This document shows, one piece after another, positions 1 to 6,123 of a stretch of 9,887 nucleotides of DNA (position 1 is the first letter of the stretch; each line of letters starts with the position of its first letter). The notes beneath the pieces were generated by a model. It was not told where the DNA came from. It did no database searches and saw nothing but the letters and a program-made list of their open reading frames with translations. Origin of the DNA: Bacteroidales bacterium. Its GTDB lineage: Bacteria > Bacteroidota > Bacteroidia > Bacteroidales > P3. Made by a program: the position numbers and the translations under genes. Where the stretch lies: assembly GCA_900771365.1 (NCBI GenBank), contig CAAGNU010000003.1, forward strand, positions 1 to 9,887, given 5' to 3'.

Positions 1-585
1 GACGTCAACACCTTGGAGATGTCCCTCTACGTGCGTCAGAGCGGTGCTACCTACCAGCTTGAAGTCGGTGTGATGAGCGACCTTGACGACGAAACCACCT
101 TCGTCCCCGTTGCCACGCTCAACAACGCCACCACCACGGAGGTGACACAGTACACCGTTGACTTCGGCAGCTACACCGGTGCCGGCAAGTACATCGCCTT
201 CCGAAACACCAACGTTGACGAAACCAGTGTTTGGGGCTGCAACTATATCGACGACATCACCCTCACGCTGGCTGCGGAGGTTTCCGAAGCACTTGCCGAG
301 AATGCCGCTGATGACACTGAAATCCAGAACGACACTGAGGAGCAGTCCTTCGTCGCAATGGAGAAGACAGAACTCTCGGTCTACCCGAACCCGACCACTG
401 GCAAGCTGACCATCGCTGCCACTGACGAGGTTGTTCGTGTGGATGTCTATGACTACACTGGACGCAACGTCGCCACATTCGAGGAAACGAACGACATCGA
501 CCTCAGCAACCTGCCTTCCGGCATCTACACGCTGCGTGTCACGCTTCCCGAGAGCACCGAAGTGCGCCGTGTGGTAAAACACTAA
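1..585 (+). CDS. 3' end of a secreted T9SS cargo protein (jelly-roll-like domain plus type A sorting domain)
   Basis: The reading frame is open from the first base, so the start lies outside the window; 194 residues are visible. Residues about 1-90 look like the end of a beta-sandwich (MAM or choice-of-anchor J type) domain, alternating short strands and ending in a Y-I-D-D-I-T-L strand. An acidic linker (about 95-118) follows. The last 70 or so residues form a T9SS type A C-terminal sorting domain, with the YPNPTTG motif near residue 128, the LPSGIYTL motif, and a basic end (RRVVKH). In this family the domain directs export across the outer membrane by the Por/T9SS machinery and is then removed, leaving the protein secreted or anchored to surface lipopolysaccharide. 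The catalytic or binding function lies upstream and cannot be seen. A clear terminator follows 43 bases after the stop. Confidence 0.88.
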   Translation, partial: DVNTLEMSLYVRQSGATYQLEVGVMSDLDDETTFVPVATLNNATTTEVTQYTVDFGSYTGAGKYIAFRNTNVDETSVWGCNYIDDITLTLAAEVSEALAENAADDTEIQNDTEEQSFVAMEKTELSVYPNPTTGKLTIAATDEVVRVDVYDYTGRNVATFEETNDIDLSNLPSGIYTLRVTLPESTEVRRVVKH

Positions 586-628
586 TGCGATAACAGATAC
601 ATGTAGTATCTTTTATTGATAACTTGCA

Positions 629-663
629 AAAGGGCGGTTCGCACGAACCGCCCTTTGCTTTTC
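629..663 (+). terminator. Rho-independent terminator of the T9SS protein gene
   Basis: The arms AAAGGGCGGTTCG (629-641) and CGAACCGCCCTTT (644-656) are perfectly complementary and are followed by a T-rich stretch (TTTGCTTTT). The position, 43 bases after the stop codon, and the GC-rich stem fit an intrinsic terminator for the upstream gene. Confidence 0.85.
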
Positions 664-758
664 GCTTAATATGTACAGCTGAAATGTTCAGCAGATTGAG
701 AAATATTACTGACCACTAAAAATTGAACAGATCTTTGAAAATTAGGACTGGCATAAAC

Positions 759-788
759 TTGCATTGCCAGCCTTTTTTGCTATCTTTG
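759..788 (+). promoter_or_regulatory. Bacteroidetes-type promoter of the IS4 remnant
   Basis: TATCTTTG at 781-788 matches the Bacteroidetes -7 consensus TAnnTTTG exactly. A TTG at 759-761, with a 19-base spacer, fits the -33 element. It lies 26 bases upstream of the ATG at 815 that starts the transposase remnant, so it is probably the original promoter of the insertion sequence. The DNA just left of it (about 710-758) is probably the left end of the element, but I cannot fix its terminal inverted repeat. Confidence 0.55.
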
Positions 789-814
789 CAGTCTCCAAAC
801 AACCCCCAAATAAC

Positions 815-1250
815 ATGGGCAAAAGTACATATTTTTCGGAAAGCCAGTAAGCTAATAAAATTGCTCAACCGCGATAGGACCGTGGAAATGAGCCGCATAT
901 ATGGCGGGGAGAAATATGTGAAGAGTTTCGACAAGGACACCCGCCTGCTCACGATGCTCTTTGCCGTGATAAAACGCTTAGATTCCTTGCACGAGATAGT
1001 GCCTACAATGATCGCAGAGGTTCGGAAGCTGCACCACATAGGAATAGGGAAGGTGCCTATGCGCAGCAAACTATCGGATGCGAACGCAAGAAGGTCTGAA
1101 AAGTTCTTTGGGGAGGTCTATCGTAACCTATATGAGTAGAACAAGGACGAGCTTTCTTCGGACAGCTGAAGAAACGGTTGCGAGGAATGGGTAAGGCGAC
1201 TGAGGATTATCGATTCTACCACCATATCACTATTCTTCAACGTAATTTTC
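815..1250 (+). pseudogene. Decayed 5' fragment of an IS4-family transposase
   Basis: ATG at 815 opens MGKSTYFSESQ and hits a stop at 848. A shift to the next frame near 843 then continues as SKLIKLLNRD...GGEKYVKSFD...DSLHEI...KLHHIGIGKVPMRSKLSDANARRSEK, the DUF4372-like N-terminal region of Bacteroidetes IS4 transposases. In-frame stops follow at 1137 and 1167, yet recognisable sequence goes on to LRIIDSTTISLFFNVIF, which carries the first catalytic Asp of the DDE nuclease. Similarity stops abruptly around 1250, so the rest of the catalytic domain and the right end of the element are missing. One frameshift, two stops and the truncation make it certainly inactive. The open stretch 723-1139 is not an intact gene: its first 40 residues come from the IS leader and promoter. 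Confidence 0.8.
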
Positions 1251-1282
1251 AGTATCAGCATTTTTTCAACATACGAAAAAAG

Positions 1283-1492
1283 TTTTTACCGGACGGCAAT
1301 ATCTTCATTTTGGGCAGACTTGTCCACTCCCATAAGTCTTGGTATCAAGTTTCTGTACGTCGGGCCAGATGTTTTCCTATGAATTCCTTCAGATTCCACT
1401 TCATGCTGAACACCTTGCCTTCGGCTATAGCCACCCACTGTTAGGACGGTTTGGGGACTTGCACCCGTTAGAATACGTTCGTGCTGGGCGAA
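1283..1492 (-). ncRNA. Degenerate group II intron fragment (domain I region)
   Basis: Read on the minus strand, this segment carries phrases I recognise from domain I of bacterial group II introns upstream of the LtrA-type maturase gene: a GGGTGCAAGTCCC segment near 1465, then AGCCGAAGGCAAGGTGT, then GTGGAATCTGAAGGAA, then a GACGNACAGAAACTTGATAC-like stretch. No maturase reading frame and no domain V/VI follow, so it is a truncated non-functional relic. It begins within about 35 bases of the point where the IS4 transposase similarity breaks off, suggesting nested insertion followed by deletion. The open reading frame here (1286-1495, minus) is not a protein gene. Identification is from memory of conserved intron motifs; a covariance-model search (Rfam Intron_gpII or a domain I alignment) would settle it. 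Confidence 0.6.
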
Positions 1493-1495
1493 CAT

Positions 1496-1535
1496 AAAAA
1501 AGAGGTTTGGAAGGCATTCCTTCCAAACCTCTTTT
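1496..1535 (-). terminator. Rho-independent terminator of the coiled-coil lipoprotein gene
   Basis: The arms 1498-1514 and 1519-1535 form a perfect 17-bp stem (AAAAGAGGTTTGGAAGG on the plus strand) with a 4-base loop. On the minus strand it ends in a run of T. It starts 27 bases after the stop codon of the minus-strand lipoprotein gene. Confidence 0.9.
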
Positions 1536-1562
1536 CGATATTTGTTTAACTAACCTCGGGGA

Positions 1563-2441
1563 CTATTTGGTAGAGATGACGAGGTAGCGGGTCAGTTCCC
1601 AGAACTTGGCGGGGTTGAGGATGCGGAGGTAGGAGACCATCTTGGGGTCGTTCTCATCCATGACGAGCTCGTAGCTGCTGTCGGGATGCTTGGAGACGAC
1701 GACGGCCTTGCGCATGTTGATGGGGATGGTGGTCACCTTGGTGCGGTCAATCTGGGTAAAGCGATCGAGGTTCATGTCGCTGCTGGTGCCCTGATGACGG
1801 CCGATGCCGATGAAGCCGCCAGCCTTGTTGACGATACCGGCGACGCTGAGGTCTGCATAGGTTCCGACAACGTAGTAAGCGCGGTTGGCCTCATTGGTCT
1901 GATGCTGGATGTACTGGTCTTTCTCTTGGTTGGAAGCGGTGAGAGTGCTCACATCTTCGTTGAGCTTCTTGATGATGACCTTATTGTTTTCAAGTTCGGT
2001 GAGGAGTTCGGCAATCTGAGACTCCTGAGCAGCGATACGCTCCTCCTGCTTGGTGATGAGTTCCTGGAGATGAGCGCCTTCCTTGCCCGAAGCGGAGACT
2101 TTGGACTGGAGGTTAGCGAGCTTCTGCTTACTGGAAGCCATGAGGCTCTCGATGCTCTTAATCTGCTCGTTGATCTGGTTCTTCACGTTGGGCTGGCCTT
2201 CGATGTTGGCACGACGGAGTTCCTGAACTGCATTGTAGCGGGAGTTGACGGCTGCGAGGTTCTCCTCAATCTCGTTGAGGGTAGCAAAAAGGGAGTCGAT
2301 TTCGGCATCCTTGTTGTTGAGAATCATAGAGAGGGAGTCGTTTGCCTTAATGGCGGCATCGAGTTCTTCCTGATGACGATTGCAGGATGCTACAATCATG
2401 GCCACAAAAGCCAAGCTTAAAATGATAACTGTTTTCTTCAT
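1563..2441 (-). CDS. Coiled-coil lipoprotein with conserved C-terminal domain (Cbp1-like)
   Basis: The 292-residue protein starts with a lipoprotein signal peptide: basic MKK, a hydrophobic stretch, and the lipobox V-A-S-C with the lipidated Cys at residue 20. Residues about 23-185 are polar and rich in E, K, Q, N and L in heptad-like spacing, a long coiled coil. Residues about 187-292 form a compact domain (AYYVVGTYADL, GGFIGIGR, a TTIPI segment, and NPAKFWELTRYLVI at the end) that I associate with a widespread Bacteroidetes lipoprotein family. The whole architecture resembles proteins annotated as Cbp1-type collagen-binding glycoprotein adhesins, but I offer that name only as a possibility. 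Two D-S-L tripeptides (residues 35-37 and 49-51) fit the Bacteroidetes O-glycosylation motif D-(S/T)-(A/I/L/V/M/T). It is probably anchored in the outer membrane. The gene is divergent from the M3 peptidase, separated by an AT-rich 143-base gap, and has its own terminator. Confidence 0.85.
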   Translation of the reverse strand: MKKTVIILSLAFVAMIVASCNRHQEELDAAIKANDSLSMILNNKDAEIDSLFATLNEIEENLAAVNSRYNAVQELRRANIEGQPNVKNQINEQIKSIESLMASSKQKLANLQSKVSASGKEGAHLQELITKQEERIAAQESQIAELLTELENNKVIIKKLNEDVSTLTASNQEKDQYIQHQTNEANRAYYVVGTYADLSVAGIVNKAGGFIGIGRHQGTSSDMNLDRFTQIDRTKVTTIPINMRKAVVVSKHPDSSYELVMDENDPKMVSYLRILNPAKFWELTRYLVISTK

Positions 2442-2584
2442 TATTCTATTTATTTATTAATTATCCTTATTTATTTTACCTTTTATACAATATTTCCGCT
2501 TTTTAGCGTTATTGTAAGTAAACGCATTTAATATTGTTTTATTGCACAATTCCGCCAAAAGAATTATAATAAATCTTAAATAAT
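2442..2584. promoter_or_regulatory. AT-rich divergent intergenic region
   Basis: This gap must hold the promoters of both the minus-strand lipoprotein gene and the plus-strand M3 peptidase gene. It is strongly AT-rich compared with both genes. I find no exact TAnnTTTG element on either strand, so no promoter is assigned. A small perfect hairpin CGCT-TTTT-AGCG lies at 2497-2508. No ribosome-binding sequence is visible before either ATG, as usual in this phylum. Confidence 0.4.
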
Positions 2585-4702
2585 ATGTCGAAAATAACAA
2601 AATTGCTTCTAATTATGACTATCGCAACGACAGCACTGCCCGCAGCAGGACAAACAAACAACCCTTTGCTCCAAGACTGGAAGACGCCGCATCAGACCCC
2701 GCCGTTCAGCCAAATCCGCAATGAGCACTATGTGCCCGCCATGCGTGCCGCCATCAAAGAGGCCGAGGCCAACATACAGAAAATCATCAAGCAGAAAGAA
2801 GCCCCCACGTTTGAGAACACCATCGTCGCCCTCCAGACTGCCAGCGAGAGGCTGGAACTGATTAGCGGCGTGATGTTCAACCTCAATGAGTGCAACACCG
2901 ACAGCGAGCTGCAGGGCATCGTGATGCAGCTCTCGCCCGAGCTGACCCGCTTCTCGAACAGCGTGAACATGAACGAGAAACTTTTCGCCCGCGTGAAAGC
3001 CGTCTATGAGCAGCGCGACAAGCTCACCCTCACCACCGAGCAGCGCACCCTGCTGGAAGACACCTACAAAGGCTTTGTCCGCAACGGCGTGAACCTCGTC
3101 GGCAAAGACAAAAAGCAATATGCCAAGAACAGCGAGCGTCTCTCGGAACTCTCACAGCAGATGAACCAGAACGTGCTGGCCGACAACAACGACTATATCC
3201 TCCACGTGACCAACGAGGCCGACCTCTCCGGCCTGCCCGAGAACGTCAAGGCCGCCGCACGCCAAGAGGCGCAGGAGCGCAACCTGAACGGCTGGGTGTT
3301 CACCCTCGCCTACCCCTCGTTCGGCCCCTTCCTCACCTACGCCGACAACCGCAGCCTCCGCGAGCAGATGTGGCGCGCCTACAACAGCCGCGGCAACCGT
3401 GGCAACAAGAACGACAACAACGAGGTCATCCGCGAGATGACCTACCTGCGCTATCAGCAGGCCAAGATGCTGGGCTATGAGAACTACTGCGAATATGTCT
3501 TGAGCGACCGCATGTGCGAGACACCGCAGCAGCTGGCCGACTTCTTCCTACAGCTCTACCAAGCCTGCCGTCCTTTCGCTGAGAAAGACCTGATCGAAGT
3601 GAGTGCCTTCGCCCAAAAGATGGGTGCCGAGCTGCCGTTGCAACGCTGGGACTTCTCCTACTACAGCGAGAAGCTGAAACAGCAGAAATACGACTTCGAC
3701 GAGGAGCTGCTGCGTCCCTACTTCCAACTGGAGAAAGTGCGTCAAGGCATCTTCGACCTCTACGGCCGCCTCTACGGCCTCAGTTTCAAAGAATCCAACA
3801 CCATCGAGGTCTATCACCCCGACGTGAAAGTGTATGAGGTGATGGACGGCAGCCGCTTCATGGGTGTGCTCTACCTCGACATGCACCCCCGCGCCAGCAA
3901 ACGCAGCGGCGCATGGATGACCGAGTTCCGCCAGCAGAGCAACATCGACGGCAACCAAATCCGCCCCCTCATTCAGGTAGTCTGCAACTTCTCCAAGCCC
4001 GTGGGCGACCAGCCCGCACTGCTCAGTTTCGATGAGGTGGAGACCTTCATGCACGAGTTCGGCCACGCCATGCACGGCATGCTCACCGACTGCACCTACC
4101 CCGGCATCAGCGGCACCAGCGTGAAGCGCGACTTCGTCGAGCTGCCCTCGCAGGTGATGGAAAACTGGTGCTACGAGTCGCAGTTCCTCAACACCTTCGC
4201 CCGTCACTACATCACCGGCGACACCATCCCCGGCGAGTACATCCAGAAGATCAAAGCCTCCGAGAAATATCTGGCCGGCTGGCTCTGCCTCCGTCAGCTC
4301 AGCCTCGGACTGGTCGATATGGCCTTCCACACCCTCTCCGTCCCCATCGAGGGCCCCATCGAGGACTATGAGCGCGCCCACATGAAAGAGCTGATGCCCG
4401 CCGTCAAGGGTGCCAACACCAGCACCGCCTTCACCCACATCTTCGCCGGCGGCTACGCATCGGGCTACTACGGCTACAAATGGGCCGAGGTGCTCGATGC
4501 CGACGTGTTCTCGAAATTCAAGGAAAACGGCATCTTCGACAAAGCCACCGCCGAGGCCTTCCGTCGCGAGATACTCTCCAAAGGCGGCACCGAACACCCC
4601 GCCGTGCTCTTCCGCAACTTCATGGGCCGCGACCCCAACATCTTCGCCCTCATGCTCCGCTGCGGCTTCGTCGAGGACATACAGACCGCACCCGTAAGGT
4701 AA
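2585..4702 (+). CDS. dcp: M3-family zinc metallopeptidase (peptidyl-dipeptidase Dcp / oligopeptidase type), exported
   Basis: The 705-residue protein has the usual length of the M3 (thimet oligopeptidase/Dcp) family. Residues 490-494 are the HEFGH zinc motif (HExxH). E519, in FVELPSQVMENW, is 25 residues beyond the second His, the spacing of the third zinc ligand in thimet oligopeptidase. The HIFAGGYASGYYGYKWAEVLDADVF segment near residues 618-640 is the conserved substrate-binding Tyr/Gly region. The long helical N-terminal part also fits the family. An N-terminal hydrophobic stretch ending A-A-G-Q (about residue 22) suggests a Sec signal peptide, so the enzyme probably cleaves oligopeptides in the periplasm, as in asaccharolytic or peptide-using Bacteroidales. 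The M3 family assignment is firm. The Dcp subtype (release of C-terminal dipeptides) is inferred from overall resemblance. All key residues are present and nothing suggests inactivation. Confidence 0.92.
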   Translation: MSKITKLLLIMTIATTALPAAGQTNNPLLQDWKTPHQTPPFSQIRNEHYVPAMRAAIKEAEANIQKIIKQKEAPTFENTIVALQTASERLELISGVMFNLNECNTDSELQGIVMQLSPELTRFSNSVNMNEKLFARVKAVYEQRDKLTLTTEQRTLLEDTYKGFVRNGVNLVGKDKKQYAKNSERLSELSQQMNQNVLADNNDYILHVTNEADLSGLPENVKAAARQEAQERNLNGWVFTLAYPSFGPFLTYADNRSLREQMWRAYNSRGNRGNKNDNNEVIREMTYLRYQQAKMLGYENYCEYVLSDRMCETPQQLADFFLQLYQACRPFAEKDLIEVSAFAQKMGAELPLQRWDFSYYSEKLKQQKYDFDEELLRPYFQLEKVRQGIFDLYGRLYGLSFKESNTIEVYHPDVKVYEVMDGSRFMGVLYLDMHPRASKRSGAWMTEFRQQSNIDGNQIRPLIQVVCNFSKPVGDQPALLSFDEVETFMHEFGHAMHGMLTDCTYPGISGTSVKRDFVELPSQVMENWCYESQFLNTFARHYITGDTIPGEYIQKIKASEKYLAGWLCLRQLSLGLVDMAFHTLSVPIEGPIEDYERAHMKELMPAVKGANTSTAFTHIFAGGYASGYYGYKWAEVLDADVFSKFKENGIFDKATAEAFRREILSKGGTEHPAVLFRNFMGRDPNIFALMLRCGFVEDIQTAPVR

Positions 4703-4710
4703 CATAAGAT

Positions 4711-4790
4711 TGTGAACTGTGATCAGTGGACTGTGGACTGAGGCTGACGCGGTCATTTGTCAGGTCACAGATCACTGGTCACAGTTCACA
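4711..4790. repeat. Long imperfect inverted repeat downstream of the M3 peptidase gene
   Basis: The left arm (4711-4738) starts TGTGAACTGTGA and the right arm (4764-4790) ends TCACAGTTCACA. The outer 12 bases pair perfectly and the rest of the arms pairs with a few mismatches, leaving a loop of about 25 bases. CTGTG-type motifs recur within each arm. No T-run follows, so it is not a typical intrinsic terminator. It may be a dispersed repeat (REP- or MITE-like) or a 3'-end stabilising hairpin. Confidence 0.7.
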
Positions 4791-4847
4791 GGAAATTTGA
4801 TACCATATTTAATACAATCAATCATTAATCTAAAACTCAAACAAATT

Positions 4848-5624
4848 ATGATCAAACTTCCACTTCAGATTGACACCATTTCGGTGTCGCGTGCTGCCAA
4901 TGCGGCACATTTCGAGTACATGTCCACCATCCTCCGCCGTCTGGACGAAACGCCGTTGGACAACAGAACCTGGCGCGAGGCCGCCGACGAGTTCCGCCGC
5001 GCCTTCGAACGCGAGGACAAAGCCTTCAAGCAGTATCGCGCCAGCGACCACACCACCGCCCTCCGCGAGGCCGACGAGGAACGCGACCGCCTGTACGCCT
5101 CGCTCCGCGACACGGTGAACGCCTATGCCGCCTTCCCCATCGCCGAGACCGCCGCGCTGGCCCACCCCCTGCAAAAAGTGGTGAAAAACTACAAAATCAC
5201 CACCCGCGAGAACTACATGAAGGAAAGCGCCCTCCTCGACAACCTGCTGCAGGACCTCGCTCCCTTCACCGACCAGCTGCGCGCCCTCGGCCTCCTCGCC
5301 ATCTACGAAGGACTGCGCGACGCTAACGACAAGGTGCGCCACATCCTCACCTCTCGCAACGACGAGCGCTCCGAACTGGTGCTGGGCGAACTCAAGGCCG
5401 CCCGTGCCGAGGCCGACCAAGCCTACGCCGCCGTGGTATTCTTCACCAACGCCTACCTCGCCATGAACCTCGACAGCCAGTCGGCCCTCGCCCTCGTCAA
5501 GCACATCAGCGAAGACCTCGACTACTTCCGTCAGCACGCCATGAGCAAGCCCAACAGCAACAGGGACAGCCAACCCGAGGGCGAAACCGCTCCGCAAGAC
5601 GGCGAGGAGGCCGCCAACGCGTGA
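4848..5624 (+). CDS. DUF6261-like family protein of unknown function
   Basis: The 258-residue protein has no signal peptide or membrane segment. It is almost entirely alpha-helical and charged. Its start (MIKLPLQIDTISVSRAANAAHFEYM) resembles Bacteroidales DUF6261 proteins, which begin with a short strand and an N/A-x-x-H-F-x-F/Y-M motif. Residues about 20-230 would form a helical bundle. The last 26 or so residues (from about 233) are a low-complexity tail rich in S, E, G, P and A, as I recall for this family. The frame is open back to 4719, but that upstream part encodes the inverted repeat, and an AT-rich leader precedes the ATG at 4848, so 4848 is the preferred start. The function is unknown. 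A tandem hairpin-repeat array begins 33 bases after the stop, which may be meaningful. Family assignment is from memory and moderate. Confidence 0.75.
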   Translation: MIKLPLQIDTISVSRAANAAHFEYMSTILRRLDETPLDNRTWREAADEFRRAFEREDKAFKQYRASDHTTALREADEERDRLYASLRDTVNAYAAFPIAETAALAHPLQKVVKNYKITTRENYMKESALLDNLLQDLAPFTDQLRALGLLAIYEGLRDANDKVRHILTSRNDERSELVLGELKAARAEADQAYAAVVFFTNAYLAMNLDSQSALALVKHISEDLDYFRQHAMSKPNSNRDSQPEGETAPQDGEEAANA

Positions 5625-5656
5625 GCCGCATCACCGCATCACCGCAAGACGGCAAT

Positions 5657-6067
5657 GCAGCACGTGCAACGCTCCCCGCACCACTGCGAGGGGGCGTTGC
5701 AGCGCGTGCAACCGACCCCGCATCAATGCGAGGAGGCCGTGCAGCCGTGAAACAAACCCCGCATCAATTCGAGGTGACGAAGCAGCCGTGCAACGCGCCT
5801 CGCACCAATGCGAGGTGGCAGTGCAGCCGTGCAACGCGCCTCGCATCAATTCGAGGTGACGAAGCAGCCGTGAAATTGACTCCGCATCAATTCGAGGTCA
5901 ATTTGCTGCCGTGTAATTCACTCCGCATCAATTCGAGGTCAATTTGCAGCCATGTAATGCACTCTGCATTGATGCGAGGTCAATATGCAGTCCTGCGATG
6001 CACTTTGCATTGATGCGGGGTTCATTTGCAGCCATGTAATGCGCTCCGCAATGATGCGGGGGACATT
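5657..6067. repeat. Tandem array of ten 41-bp hairpin-forming units
   Basis: Units begin (GCAG or GCTG) at 5657, 5699, 5741, 5782, 5823, 5864, 5905, 5946, 5987 and 6028. They are 42, 42, 41 (seven times) and 40 bases long. Each consists of GCAGCCGTG, a variable 8-base segment, a core like CTCCGCATCAATTCGAGG, and a second variable 7-8-base segment. The core is a hairpin, most perfect in unit 4 (CCTCGCA-CCAA-TGCGAGG). The variable segments can extend the stem in several units: CAACGC/GCGTTG in unit 1, AAATTGAC/GTCAATTT in unit 6, AATG/CATT in unit 10. Bases 5628-5656 hold a degenerate lead-in with repeated CCGCATCA. The left units are more GC-rich than the right ones. The array separates the DUF6261-like gene from the next gene. 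Confidence 0.92.
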
Positions 6068-6123
6068 GCACGAAAAGTTCCAAAAGTTAAAAACCTATCT
6101 TAAATAACAAAAAATCAATACTT

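Noticed and set aside
723..1139. Intact 138-residue gene
   Set aside because: Its first 40 codons lie in the IS left end and promoter, and the true transposase start (815) is in another frame; it is part of a pseudogene.
1686..2420. 244-codon open frame on the plus strand opposite the lipoprotein gene
   Set aside because: It is antisense to a gene with a lipobox, coiled coil, conserved C-terminal domain and terminator; its own translation is biased to L, V, D and G without motifs.
3548..4756. 402-codon open frame on the minus strand opposite the M3 peptidase gene
   Set aside because: It is a mirror of the GC-rich codon use of the peptidase gene; the translation is a low-complexity run of A, E, G, H, V and L with no recognisable domain, while the plus strand has a complete catalytic protein.
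4719..4847. Upstream start (4719) for the DUF6261-like gene
   Set aside because: The extra 43 residues come from the inverted repeat and an AT-rich leader, and have no family resemblance; ATG at 4848 begins the conserved region.
4830..5597. 255-codon open frame on the minus strand opposite the DUF6261-like gene
   Set aside because: Shadow frame with V/G/E/L-rich translation; the plus-strand frame has the family-like start and tail.
5657..6067. CRISPR array
   Set aside because: Units are contiguous, with no fixed repeat of 23-47 bases alternating with unique spacers; the variable parts are only 7-8 bases, some recur (CAACGCGC, TGACGAA, TCAATTT), and no cas genes are nearby.
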